Positions 23,151 to 35,091 of a stretch of DNA of 64,000 bases are shown here, piece after piece. Position 1 is the stretch's first letter. Each line of letters begins with the position of its first letter. Origin of the DNA: Atherinomorus stipes. Its lineage: Eukaryota; Chordata; Actinopteri; Atheriniformes; Atherinidae. The translations under genes and the position numbers were made by a program. The stretch spans positions 124,001-188,000 of the forward strand of contig JALJCO010012653.1 in the NCBI GenBank assembly GCA_023101725.1. Reading direction: 5' to 3'. Under the pieces are notes generated by a model. The model had not been told where the DNA came from. It was given only the letters and a program-made list of their open reading frames with translations, and ran no database searches.

Positions 23151-26100
23151 TGAACGAAGAGTGCATTTGTGTAGGTTTGAAAAGCTCAAAAAGGTCAAGC
23201 ATAGAGAGGCAGGTCTCAGCTGGGATCAGGACAAGGACCAGAGCTTAGGACTGAGCTGAACATAGATCATCTGGTAGGGAGTAGAAGTCCAGTCAAAATA
23301 AGGGACATTTGCATGGAAGTGGTTGTCAGACGCGCTGTTGTGGTATTCTTAAAATGATATCCGGCTGCTTCCTGTACATACTCTGTGATGTATGTCTCAC
23401 TCGCTTTCTGCATGGGAATTCCAGAGTGACATTATTACTATGATGAAAACAGACCCTATAAATACGCAGCACTATGATGAATATAACAGCGATTATGGGG
23501 ATAGGGATAATTAGATCAGGGAAGAAAGAGAGATTCATTGAAGTTTGCTCTGTTTTTGTGTTAAGGAATTCCTTTCAACCTTTTGTTTAATGTACGAAGA
23601 GCTGCAGAGCCAGTAGTAGCGAGGTAATCATTTGGGTCTCTCGGAAGACCTCTTGGGGCCTCTTCAGTGATGCTCTCTCCTGTTTTAGTTCTCTGCTCCC
23701 GCTCAAAGCTCTGTAAAACCCACCCCTTGTGTCTGTTTTTTTTTTAATGATAGCTTGACCAACAAACAATTAATAGGCTTCTCCACAGATACTGGTTAGA
23801 AATTGAATAAGCAGCAACAATGGAGCGCTCCCACATGGGGCCATCCAACAGCTTCTGCGAGCTTTTCATCTGGTTTTGCTCATCTGATTTTACCTTCGTC
23901 AGCAGCTCTCTCACCTACCCAGGTCCTGCTTAGATCTTTAAGTCCTAAGACTTTAACAACACCCTGACCTGAGCCCCTGTCCAAATCCCAAATGTACAAA
24001 AGCCATCCCACTAACTGATTGCGTCAGAAAGATTCCACAGCCATAGCCTCTGTTTTTTCATACTTGTGGGAAAATAGCAGTTCATGTTTCCTTGGATGCT
24101 TCACACATTCCTCACCCTGTCTTCACATCGCAGGGCCCCCAGAACATGGGTATGGCCAAAGCCAGTCCAGAGGAGGTGCTTGGCAAATAAGAGGTGTGGC
24201 TAAATGAAAATGGAAGGGAATTTTTTGTGTGTGTTTATTTAGGAGTGAGTTGCTAGGTGACGTGAACTCAAAAAGGCACTAATTACATTTCCCTGAGCTT
24301 GATGAGTATAACAGAACTTGGACAGGAACTTTCCAGCTCATTTAACCTCTCAGAACACAGCTGGGAATTATAGATAACAGAACATCTGGAAGTCACAAAA
24401 ATACCTCTCTAGCGACTGATCCAAACTAATTCAAAAGTTGCCACATCCTGCAATGAATGACATCCCAAAGCTAACTCCCTGACAGCTCCAATATTTCAAA
24501 TTTTGTTGCAAAAATCATTAGCAACTCTGAATGGCATTCTAGTAATTAGACTAGAAGTGCATGCATTCTTGATCAAGTAGAGTAATTTACTTAAGCTGCA
24601 GCATTAGACTATGACATGATTGTGGCATTACCAAGCACTAGATATGATCACCTGCTCTGTTATTATCAAACATGAAAGACAGATGTTCAAACATGTGAGC
24701 AACACACACATTCCCAAACAAGGCTTCTTGATTTTTTTCTTTTTCTTCCTTTTTTCCCTTTACAGCTGCAAGTTTAATCCACAAAACTACACAAACAGAG
24801 TATCTTGGCCACATTCAAGTTTGATCTCATCCCAAATTCCTGACCTCAAAATTTCAAGACAAAGGTAGTTAGTCTTGATTTATGCATGCTTCAGCTTTGG
24901 ATGAACAGAGCAGGACACAGTAGCAAAGCAATTAATTCTGAGGTTGAAAACATTATTAATGGTAATGTTTAAAACATCAAAGCCCTGGCTGACACAGACA
25001 CAGCATCTTCACTCTGACAAGATGGAACAGATGAGCACACTTGAGTCAGTCAAGGTGAGGCACTGAGGAAATGTAATTTGTCTCTCCACTGATTTTCATT
25101 GAGATATCCTGAAGAATGTGGTTCAGAGTAGGTCAAACTCACGTATGTTGTGGCTGGCTACTGTCTTAAGGGTAATACCTGCTCTTCATCATTGACTTGT
25201 ACATTAGATTTTTTTAAGTTGTTGAGTTGCTTACACTTTCTATTCAGATTGCACAAAAAAAAATCAACCAATGGACAACACCATCATTTAGAGTGTCTGA
25301 ATCTTAACTTCATAATGACTGAGTGGGTCTGTCAAAAACCCTTCCTCTATCTGTGCGGACTCTTCACTGTAGCTTTGGGCGAAGGGATAAAGCTTCTCTC
25401 ACTCCCACATATTCATTTACCCCCCACCATCACACCAATTGAACCAGTGAGTCTGGGGGGAGCACATTGATATTCACAACACATCTCCATCCCCCAGCCA
25501 CAACCATCCCCACTGGAAACATTATTTCATTACATATATTATGCATTCAGCATAAGGGAGTTGGTGAATGTGCAATGTGCAGATGCATGTGTGTGGGTGT
25601 GGGCAGGCGCAGATGTTTCCCTCTATGTATACATGGCTGTGACATGCTTGTTGTAAAAAGAGTTTTAAAGAGGGTGTAAAAAGATATAATGCCTCAGGGG
25701 TCCAGTGTTAATGGTACTTGGTTTACTTTGTAAGAACTAAGACAAAATATTTATTTCATACAGTTTTGTGTCAACACAAGAAAAGCGATTTTGCAAGTTT
25801 TACAGAGCAGACGGAAAAAGTTTCCAGCAGAGTCTGAATGAATTTTTTCAGTTCATTTAAGTATGTGCGTCCACATGTAAATGTACATACTGTGCCTCAT
25901 GCAGAGCAGGAGATAAAGAGATACAACAGCTAAAACTGAGGAAGGAGGCCAGAAAGAGATGCAGATAGAAACAGACAGGCAGATCTTTCATATGGCCTGC
26001 TTCTCTTTGGGGCCTGATCCAGATGTCACCAGAGCAGTTTTTGTTTGTTAATGTCTTGTTCTAAAAGCCCCCTTAAAAGCGACTGCCGCCTTTCCTTTAA

Positions 26101-26209
26101 GTCTTTAAGTGGCTCAACACAATACAGTCTTGTCTGATCGGCACTGGAATCAATTTGGAAAAAGAAACCATTTCACCTCTGATTGAGTACTGCTCTGTCT
26201 CTGCTGTGG
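23151..26209. other. Single-copy sequence, no genes recognised
   Basis: Mixed-composition sequence without recognised repeats. Open frames reach 106 codons (25150-25470, +), with no start context, domain or splice support. Confidence 0.5.
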
Positions 26210-26370
26210 CATGCTGACCTTTCCAGAGGTCTGTCTTGTGCTGCAAGGAGGGGCCAACCAGAGGATATGTTGGGCTAATTAGACTGATTGACGTCAGCAG
26301 GCAGGGTGGCTTGTATTTGAACCATTTGTCAGGACCCACAACTGCATCTCTGTTAGGGACTCTCAGACTC
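26210..26370. promoter_or_regulatory. Candidate enhancer with homeodomain + PBX/MEIS-CRE composite
   Basis: Within a repeat-free block, the palindromic homeodomain site CTAATTAG (26275-26282) is followed by TGATTGACGTCA (26285-26296). The latter fuses a PBX/MEIS-like TGATTGAC with a full CRE (TGACGTCA, 26289-26296). Three sites in 22 bases suggest a compact binding platform. Activity is inference. Confidence 0.35.
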
Positions 26371-27999
26371 ACAAGTCAGCCTAATTTCATTTTTATATTC
26401 TGTATGACCACTTTTCATTGCAAATATCCTATTGTGCATTTCTCTTTCATTTTGTCATAGTAATAATCATTTCTCTGGCTTAAGAGGAAAAGAAAAAATA
26501 TACAAGACACCTAACAGACAGGTTATAATACAGTGGCTGTACGACTGTTATGCACAAAGCTTTGTTTTCTGAAAAACTTTTAAGATTATCAAATTTTGGG
26601 CCAGTGTGTAGTGTCAGATCCTTAATATGAATCAATGGTGCCATTTTTTGTCAGAGTTAGATCTGACATTGGTGTTTTGGGAGTGGCTTTTAGTAGAAGC
26701 ATCAGTTTGGGTGATTTCTAGCATGCAATCATGTCTCTTCACCTCCTTTTACCTTTCTTCACTCAGTGATGATTTGAGAGAAAATGTAAGGAAAAGCAGC
26801 CAATGCATCAAAAGGAAACGGGTATTAAATAGAGGTTAGTCCACATGCCCAAAACATGGCAGTTTTACAATACAGTCAGAAATTGTGAAAAGGTAAGGTT
26901 TTACACCATTTAGGCAACCTGATGTCAGCCCACATCCATATGTGATGTTTATTCATATTTTAACTAAATCATGTCCTTTCCTCACCCAACTCTAAGTCCC
27001 CCTCGTCTTACCTAGCTAACTTGAAGAACAAAACGACGATGGACAGTATGAGTTTGTACTATATGGGGCTCAAACTTGGAAGCCTGCCTCTTAGCATTCT
27101 TTTTTTTTTTTTTTTACTTTTCATACTGCAAACATTTTGCAAAGTAAGAAGTGGGCATCAAACATTTTCGAAACCTTGAAAATGTGATATTTCTGATCTT
27201 GATTGAGTTTTACGTGATGAAAACTAATAGCATATTTGGACTTTAAAGGCAGATAAGCATACAACAATTTCAGATCCCAGAAAGTATAGTCATTTTAAGA
27301 TATTTGAGCCTTTACTGTAAACCAGCTACATTTTGAGATGTGTGCCAGCTTAGCTACATGTTGTGGAATAAAACTGGGTTGGAAGGAGACAAAAAGATAA
27401 AACTGCCAAATAAGGAATCCTTGGTTGCTTTATGGCTGTTTGAATAGAACAAAATTTGTTCTTTAGGTAAAGGTGCAGGATTTATGTCATGCCATTTGAC
27501 ATGAGAATTAAGGCTACATGGTTTTTTTTTTGTTTGTTTCTTTGTTTTGATCTTTTTTTTCCCTAAATTCATCTTAAAGATTCTTCTGTCCTTGATTTAG
27601 ATTGAAGGACTAAAAAATCATCAAGGATGGCAGAGGGGAAAACAACTTCGGGGTCACAGCAGGAGTGAGGACACAATGAAGTATGAGTTAGCACAACTAA
27701 AAGCACTTTTGGTACAACTCATTTCTCATCAGTTTCTTTCATCCTTTTCATAAAGCTGCGAAACTGTAGTGCAGGTTCAACATCTTTGTGTATCACGGGC
27801 TAGTGCAACAAATAAAACATAAAAATGTCCCTAGAGCTATGACATCTTGCAAACCCAGAATGCTTCAAGAAGAGAGTTCAGAGGCAAGAGGTCCACCAGA
27901 GATCAGCCCCACATCCACATTCCAAGCACTTTGCCTTGTGCATCCAGAAAAATGCTGCCTAAAGAGAGGCCTGGTAGAGAGAAGCCTCACCTCCAGTTC
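26371..27999. other. AT-rich single-copy sequence
   Basis: Poly(T) at 27098-27115 and T/G-rich sequence at 27521-27561. A 118-codon frame on + begins at 27788 and runs into the next block; it lacks recognisable features. Confidence 0.5.
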
Positions 28000-28165
28000 A
28001 AGCGGATTCCTCTGCCTTTTTATTTGTTCTCGTTTGGCTGCAGGAGCAACGTGCTCCACTCTGACCTGGGGGCACTCATCCAATCAGCTCGCTATCTGCT
28101 GCAAGGGCCTCCATAATAGTGACATTTTTCCACCTCGTCAATAAAGTGGTGAAAGCCACCCTCCA
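28000..28165. promoter_or_regulatory. Candidate regulatory block with CCAAT motif
   Basis: Compact sequence with ATCCAATCAGC (CCAAT at 28080-28084, an NF-Y-type core) followed by CTCCATAATAG. No TATA box or start signal is obvious. The call rests on texture and motif only. Confidence 0.2.
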
Positions 28166-30548
28166 CCCGCTACTTGACCATTTAACTTCTTCCTGAAAAG
28201 GCCCTTTCTTTCTGTCTGTCTCTGTGTCTGGCTGAAATCAATAAAAGCAAAGCAAGGAAAGAGGCCGATCCAGCAGCTGCATTAACTGGTGGTCTTAACT
28301 GCTGTACAAAGAGGATGGCTGGCAGAGGAGAGAGGGCAGCTTGAGTCTCTCACAGTCATGCAATGGCAGGAGAATTTTGCATATTGTTTACACAATATGC
28401 TGCCATCTTGTAAAACTGTAGAGATTCTTGAAAATGCTGCATGGAAAGAATTTTTCTCACACACAAACACGACAGGCCGCACATACATATGTATCTTTAC
28501 AGCATTAAAGAGGGTAAAAACTGGGGAAGGGGGGCAACTTTATTCACAAAGAGCAAAAGGTGAAAATTGTATGCAAAAAAAAAAAAAAAGACATTAACAC
28601 ATATACAAACCCTGTAGTCTCTAACGATCATTGCTTGCCATGTCTCATTTAGCAGCTGCATTCACACATCACCACATGTCTGCAGTGATTGACATAATGG
28701 CATCAGAGTGAGAACAAAATATCTTCCAATAAAGGAGCAGGAGGGAGAAAATGAGAGAGATGGGTTACATCTCTGCCCGTGCTAAAATGAGTGCAGTGCT
28801 TTGTTTGGTTATGCTGTCTGAGCTGAAATTGATTTCTGTGAGAAGCATGCACCAAAGAGCCCCTGCATTTAGATGAAATAAATAACACACTCTTGTAGAG
28901 ATAGGAGGGTATGTGGAAGAAGGAACAGAAGGTGGAAAATGGGATCGGGGAGGAAGGCAAGAAACAAAGATGGATGAGGTCAAAATGAATTTACGAGGGG
29001 AAAAAAACTGAAGAAAAAAATAGAGGGAAATGTCTAAATGTGTGATACTGAATAGCATGTCTTCAGTCTAGTGCAGCACTGAAGAGATACAGCCTGGAAG
29101 ACATCTGGAGTAGTAGAGGAGCCACACACACACCACTCTCTAACCACAGACAACATGATGAGGGATTAAGCTTCATTGCAACATGTTATGGTAATAAATG
29201 GGCTGTGGCTAGTTCTGAATGTGTTAAGAGTAATCACCACTCTTCGGTATATGTGTGAGTGACACTTTTCAGAAGTGTTTGTAAAGCCGTGCATCCATCT
29301 GTCTAACCAAGGGCACAAATAAATATTCTTGGAAATCCAAGGTTGGTGAGCTGGTTAAGGTCACGGAGCATCCAAAAGGTCCCCTCCACACTGACCCAAG
29401 CAGAAGCAAGGAAATGAAAATATGTAAAACTCAAACAGTTACTGAGATATTTAACATCTGCCACAATAAGTTTAAAACTGTTCTATAACAGAAGATGGGC
29501 CAGCCCAGACACTGTGGTCTGAGCCAGTGTCTGGGCATCTGGGTCTCGGGTTGGTGCCAGATAGCGAGGGAGGGGAGGCAGCGACACAACTCTGAGGGGT
29601 GAGGTTGACTCTGGGTCAGATTGGCTGCCTCGCCTTATGGCTGACAGATGTTAGCCTGGTTCAACAAGAGCTGCAATTCTGGAAAAAGTTACACCACACT
29701 GCAATTATCTTCTCTGTGTAATGAAACATCTCATACATCATCACTCAACAAGACAGAAGCAAAAGTCCCTCCCTAAATTGCTAAGCCTTTGATAAGCTAT
29801 GAATCTGCTATGTATTTGTACAGCACTGAAATGTTCTGGTGTTTGGGCTGGCGGCCTGTCAGTCGTGTTCCCAAGTGAAGCCACAGCATGTTGTTGCAGT
29901 ATGACAGAGCACAGCAGCCAGCTGTGGCTGGTGTGCTGCTGCTAATGTTGCAAATGATCCTCACAATGGAATAATAGAGAAGACTGCAATGAAGTCATTT
30001 CATTTACAGTAAGCTTCAAAGCATTTCAGTCTGCAGGGAGGCAACAATGTGAACTAAGGGGAAGTCCTGTCCCCAGACTGCTCTGTGTTGTGCTTATGAC
30101 AGTACAACAGGCGCATGCTGTGAATTGGTGTTCCTCTCTACATCCATGCTTACAAGACTACTCGTATTTTCTCATGCTTGAATCAAAGGTGTTGGCGTGT
30201 TCAAGGTTTCTGAAGTGGCGCATAACAGAGCGGACATGTGGGCAAGTGCCACGGGTGTCATTACAGAGTCTTTTCTCAGGAGGATGGGGGGAGGTGAAAT
30301 TACACTGGATCATTAGACTGGAGTCCCTTGCTACTTGCTAATTTATGCACATTAATTTCTCGTCTGATGTCAAAAGAGAGAGGAAGATGGGGCCGCCGCA
30401 TCACAAGAGGTTATAATGTTAAAGCATGCTACTTTGGTGGTCTGGACAGTTTAGCTGCATAAGCTAAGGAGGGCTGTAATATACCAAGAAACGATGACAA
30501 AGAAATTCAGACTGTGCCAACCCTCTTCCTGGCAAGGCGTCAGACAGA
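28166..30548. other. Single-copy sequence with a hairpin at 29503-29536
   Basis: A 15-base A run lies at 28575-28589. TGATTGACAT occurs near 28684, a second PBX/MEIS-like near-match. The 29490-29640 stretch is GC-richer and contains the inverted repeat listed separately. Confidence 0.5.
29503..29536. repeat. Perfect 12-bp inverted repeat with 10-base loop
   Basis: GCCCAGACACTG (29503-29514) and CAGTGTCTGGGC (29525-29536) are exact reverse complements around TGGTCTGAGC. Each arm contains CAGAC/GTCTG, the SMAD-type core, and the loop adds another GTCTG. The stem is too short for a microRNA precursor. It may be a DNA-binding dyad or a chance hairpin. Confidence 0.6.
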
Positions 30549-30890
30549 CAGCCAATCAGATCTCTGCGGGCTCTCTTGCAGGCGAATGGCATGGCATGCT
30601 GGCCCTCTCATGGCCCCGCCCACCCTCCCCACTGCACCGCAGTTGCCCAGAACGATTTTATAAACATTTTGCCAGCAGATCAATACCTGTATTGATCAAG
30701 CATTGTGAGAGTGATCCGTCTAAAACCCAGAGCAGCCTAAAGCTCAGAGATGGGAGGAGCGAAACAGAGAGGCTGCAGAGAGGATGGAGAAAGAGAGAGA
30801 GTCTGCAGCCACAGTGAAAGGGAGAAGAGGTACAAGGGGAAGAGAAAGGAATCTGAGAGAAAGGCAGACTCACAGCTGAAGGCAGGTGAG
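30549..30890 (+). promoter_or_regulatory. Promoter-like block with CCAAT, GC box and TATA, followed by exon-like sequence
   Basis: CCAAT in GCCAATCAG (30552-30556), an Sp1-type CCCCGCCCA (30614-30622) and TTTTATAAAC (30656-30665) occur in the canonical order and near-canonical spacing for a + strand core promoter with a start near 30690. The following purine-rich sequence has its first ATG at 30750, opening a frame (MGGAKQRGCREDGERERV...) that stays open to a good donor, GGCAG then GTGAGG, at 30885/30886. The frame is open partly because the sequence is purine-rich. Coding is doubtful, and a 5' UTR exon of a downstream + strand gene or an alternative promoter is more plausible. All elements are seen; transcription is inference. 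Confidence 0.33.
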
Positions 30891-33336
30891 GAGGCGGATT
30901 TCGGATAATGCTTCCAGGCCACTGAGACAAGGGGGGAAAAAACCTATGGTAATTGCTTTCTCATTAACGGAGGGGAGGGGGTCACGGTGACTAATGATTA
31001 CGGCGGGTAAGTGACATACGATAGATACAGTATGAAGAACCGTGTATATGCAAACAAAAAGGAGAGCCACAACACCTGGGCTAATTCCTTTAAGGGTTTG
31101 GCCTGCTGTAGCATGTAGCTCTTACAGGTATGTTGCTGCATGTGCCTAAGTGTGTTCGGCTGCATGAAGTTCAAAGAGAATGAGTTTCTAGGGGGTTCCA
31201 GTATGGTGTTTCTCTGCTTTACTTACTTCTAATTGCAATTTCTATTTTTTGTGCTTTGTCTAGGAAAAATAACTCTAAAAGAGGGGGTTTGAGTAATCTG
31301 CAGCTTGCTTTGGTGACGACATGGGACAGAGACATCTCGGCACATATATTCATCATGAAGTTGGTTGTTACCAAAACATCAGAAGTAAGAGTTCCTGAGG
31401 ATTCTGTCCTGAAAGGATTATCTGCATCCTGGATACATGCATCCACAGAGGAGGAAAATGGGCCATTTCTGACAAAAGGAAAGTTAAAAGTATAATCCAG
31501 CAGGGAAGTCAAAATATAAAAATGGCAGTATGAAGACAGACTAAACTGGGTCTAATCTTTACTGTGCTAAACCAGGATGGATATAGATGGCTTTTGGGAT
31601 ACTTGTTGACAAGCTGGAAATTCCCAGGATTGGATTTAATTCTTGTTACATTTTACAGGAATTTTACTGAACAGATGACTTATTGGACCAGTTCACAACA
31701 CTAATTAAAGGCCACAACCTGTTCTGCAATGGAAGAGCCACAAGGCTTTCTGGATCATCCCGCAATGCTGAAGGGAAATCAAGTTTTCATTGATTGATTT
31801 TAAATGTGACTTTATTTTGCATAGTTGGGGGTCTGAAGGAGGATAAATCCATCAGACAAGTGTGTGGGGAGACCTTGATGCTCATGAACTCAGTTTGCAC
31901 TGGAGACCAGATGTGGGAGCATTCAGACAAAAAGTCCTACAGGTTCAACCCTGTGGCAAAAGAACTGTTGAACCCAAATAAATAATGTGCTTTATCAAGG
32001 ACTAGAGCCATTTATACTGTACAAGGCTTTCAATGAATTAAAAAAAGAACCTCAGTCTCAACTCAACATTTGATTTTAATATAACTGGTAACTGGTAATT
32101 TAAGTGGTATTGACACTTTGAAAACAAGAAATAAATGAAAGGTAGAGTCTCATGACAAACTGGAAAATACCTTTGTTGATCCAAGAAAAAATACGTAACA
32201 TTTTCAAGCTACTTACATTAGCATGTTCAGTATGTACAATGCAAAAGTTTTGTGTACAGTGTGGCAACAACAAACCTCATTATTCAGTGTACTTTCCTGG
32301 TTTCATTGAGCTTATCTGATGAACTAAACTCCTTTACTAGGTCTCTGGGGTGTTAAATGTTGTAAAGTTGTAAAGATCAGAGATATGAGGAAAGCCACTG
32401 GTTTCAGGTCTCAGGTGTGAATTATATATATAATATATAAAAAAGTGTTCAAGCAGTTACTCATCATTACAAAAATAGATGAAAGATGAAATAAAAGGAT
32501 CATTTGTGAAACACTTCTGCAGGGCTAATTTTGTGGGATGCAGTTTACAAAGGTTTGGGCTCCAAACAGCCCAGTGTTCCAACAAAGCTCTGGCTGGCAC
32601 TGATGGAGGCTTGCTGTTTAAAGACACAAAGCAACTTCTAGACCTTAAAAATATGTGTCTCTGACTCGTTTTAATGGTACATCAACATTCCTTATCCGCA
32701 TTTTCAAACCGTCACTGCCCAGAGGCGTCCTAAGGCTCAGAAACTGCAGTGTGTAAGTTTTGTTTCTGGGCTGGGGCTGTGACGTTGCAGCCAACTAGTG
32801 GTTGTGCACTGCGTCACTTACTAGCAAACGAATATGAACCAGATGAATACAGCGGTTGTTTTGAACGTACATCATGTCGGATTCGGTAAAAATATGAAAG
32901 GAAACATTACCGGAGGAAGAGAGGAAAAGAAAGAGAGGAAGCATCAGAGCAAGAGTCAAGATAAGACTGTCTTTTACTGGCTGGAGGGAGCTCACAGTAT
33001 AGGTACAATGCCAGATGGATGCTAATTTAGCCGTCGATAGGAGGCACGTCACTGAGAAAACTGCTAAAAGTTCCATTGTAGGTCTTTAAGGCACCAATGA
33101 AATACAAGCCAGGAAGTTCAGTTTGTGTAACAGAGTATGCATTTAAAAGCTTGTCAGATGGCCTAATGCTGCATGACACGGATGAAATTATCCAGTTCTT
33201 AAAACATATCACTGACCACTGTAGTCACTATTGCACTGTCCATATTATTCTACTGTGATATTTATTTGTTAGAAATTATTTGACCTCAAAACCTAATGAG
33301 GTCTTCAAACCTGATTTGGATGTGAAGTCTGTAAAC
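30891..33336. other. Single-copy sequence, no genes recognised
   Basis: No transposon, RNA gene or strong exon. Frames of up to 97 codons (31219-31512, minus) have no domain. The right edge is the inverted terminal repeat of the transposon at 33337. Confidence 0.5.
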
Positions 33337-33831
33337 TTTAAAGGGACTAGAGGCAAGATTAAGAAATAAGACTCGCGACTGCCGTGACTGGCGCTGCTGG
33401 TAAATGCAGCCACGAGCCAAGCCGTCACGGGAGCGTGCACAAACTGATGCTATAATGTTGTTTGCAATGCTGATAGTCTTTTTCTTCATAGTGACACTTT
33501 TTAGTGTCTTTCAGTTGATCTGGATCGTTTGCTGATGGCAGAAGAATCCATCAGTGTAGTGTTTGAATTTACCGCAACCGTCTTCTTCCTGTATCAAAAC
33601 TGTCGGGGATTTGGATGCAGTGTCATTTGACGTCACATCTGCAGGACAGCGCGGGAAATTCAGCCACTGAATCGCAGGACAATGTGCAGCACACAGCCTG
33701 TTCAAGGCAACGGAGAGAGACGTGGGTGGACTCGTTCTTTTTGGTTTTTAGCACTTTATCACCCATAAGTATTAAAAAAACTGGACATGCTTGTTTATTC
33801 TCTCACAATTCCTGCCTCTAGTCCCTTTAAA
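33337..33831 (+). mobile_element. Non-autonomous DNA transposon (MITE-like), apparently full length
   Basis: The 495-bp element is bounded by perfect 19-bp inverted repeats: TTTAAAGGGACTAGAGGCA at 33337-33355 and its exact complement at 33813-33831. Its 3' half (about 33592-33831) reappears at 34847-35091, confirming a repeated family. The ends contain TTAA, so a TTAA-targeting superfamily (piggyBac or Kolobok type) is possible, but no unambiguous target duplication can be read. No transposase frame is present. It carries an internal CRE-like TGACGTCA near 33629. Orientation is arbitrary because the ends are symmetrical. Confidence 0.82.
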
Positions 33832-34408
33832 AAGCCAACATATCATAAGCGAGTCTCACAAATTTCAATCTAGTTTGGTTTGACTGAAGCACTGTTTTGA
33901 TTTAATATTTATTTCAGGAGCACTAGTTGCAGAAAAAAGTTTAAATTAGGATAAATGTAAAAGAAGTGTGAACTGCCGCAGTACAGTAGGCTTTTTATTA
34001 CTTTTTCTTCCCCTTTTTCTTTTTCTTTTGCCAAAGAGGCCTACATTATTGTGTTGACAACCCTCCTATAGTGCAATCTTGGAGCCACTCCAAAGAATGA
34101 GACAAATTAATTGAGTTTGTTCCAGTTTACCAATAAATTTATAAGAAAGGTCTGAAGCATGACAAAAATTTATTATATCTTTATTCCTTTATGTCCTTGA
34201 AAACTTAGGTCAAAGGAAGAAAGCAGAATATGCACTATTGGTAGAACAACCAACAATAAAATCATTCTTCACCATAAATGACCTAACCTGAGAGTTTGTA
34301 CAATTCTAGCCAGGTCACATGACTGTCAATCCTCTTAGACATGGTCTTTTCATAGATATCAATGTGCTAGTTTTAGCTTAGGTATTCCCAGCATAATTTG
34401 TTGTTAAG
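33832..34408. other. AT-rich single-copy spacer between transposon copies
   Basis: T-rich around 33990-34030. No gene or repeat recognised. Confidence 0.5.
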
Positions 34409-34818
34409 TTAAAGGAATAGTACACCCACAGAATGATGGTCCTTCATTTTCCACTCACCCTCGTGCTGAGCAAGACTCTGGAGCACTTTTTTTAATAATT
34501 CAAATGCAGCCGGAGATCTGATAGGTTTTTGTTTTCCCAAACTTTCATATAATGAAGTTCACCTGGGCTCGAACCAAAAAGGTTCACAAAAGTCCACAAA
34601 AAATTGGCAATATTCCTCCATACTGCTCGTCCAATGTACTCCAAGTGTCCTGAGTGGGTAGCGTCCATAATTTACTCAAAACGACATCATTTAGTATATT
34701 TTTACAGCCTAAACAGTAGAACATCTAGCTGCCATAAAACACGCCCCTGTGAGTTCACGACACTACAGAAGCCTCAGCAGATGAGATCACACATTCTCTT
34801 TTTCTTTCTTTCTTTGTT
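34409..34818 (+). mobile_element. Fragment of a second short DNA-transposon family
   Basis: The element begins TTAAAGGAATAGTACACCC, a terminus of a kind I associate with non-autonomous DNA transposons in fish, followed by ACTCACCCTCGTGCTGAG. The interior (CCATACTGCTCGTCCAATG and CATCATTTAGTATATTTTT) also resembles dispersed fish repeats as I recall them. No complementary 3' inverted terminus is present, so the copy is truncated on the right. A terminus-like sequence in the same orientation, with three differences in 19, recurs at 34819-34837. Confidence 0.6.
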
Positions 34819-35091
34819 TTAAATGAATAGTGAACCCCTCTTGTGTTTGTATCAAAACTGTCTGGGATTTGGATGCAGTGTCATTCGACGTCACATCCGC
34901 AGGGTAGCACGGGAAATTCGGCCACCGAATTGCAGCGCTTTATGCAGCACACAGCCTGTTCAAGGCAACGGAGAGAGACATGAGTGGGCTCTTTTTTTGG
35001 GGGGGGTTTAACGCTTCATCACCCAAAAGTATTAAAAAAACCGGACATGCTTGTTTATTCTTTCGTAATTCCTGCCTCTAGTCCCTTTAAA
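34819..35091 (+). mobile_element. Chimeric element: family-2 start joined to family-1 3' end
   Basis: Positions 34819-34837 resemble the start of the element at 34409. From about 34847 to 35091 the sequence matches the 3' half of the 33337-33831 element, including the last 19 bases (35073-35091), which equal its inverted end. The CRE-like core is altered here (CGACGTCA). A run of T and nine G interrupts it around 34992-35007. It is either a deletion-fused pair of insertions or one element inserted into another. Confidence 0.7.

Noticed and set aside
22936..23248. Frames on both strands with Lys/Glu or Phe/Leu/Ser repeats
   Set aside because: They are translations of the GAAA microsatellite.
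27788..28144. 118-codon + strand frame
   Set aside because: No domain, start context or splice support; a second overlapping frame is equally open.
29503..29536. Hairpin considered as a microRNA precursor
   Set aside because: A 12-bp stem is far shorter than a pre-miRNA, and no known mature sequence is recognised.
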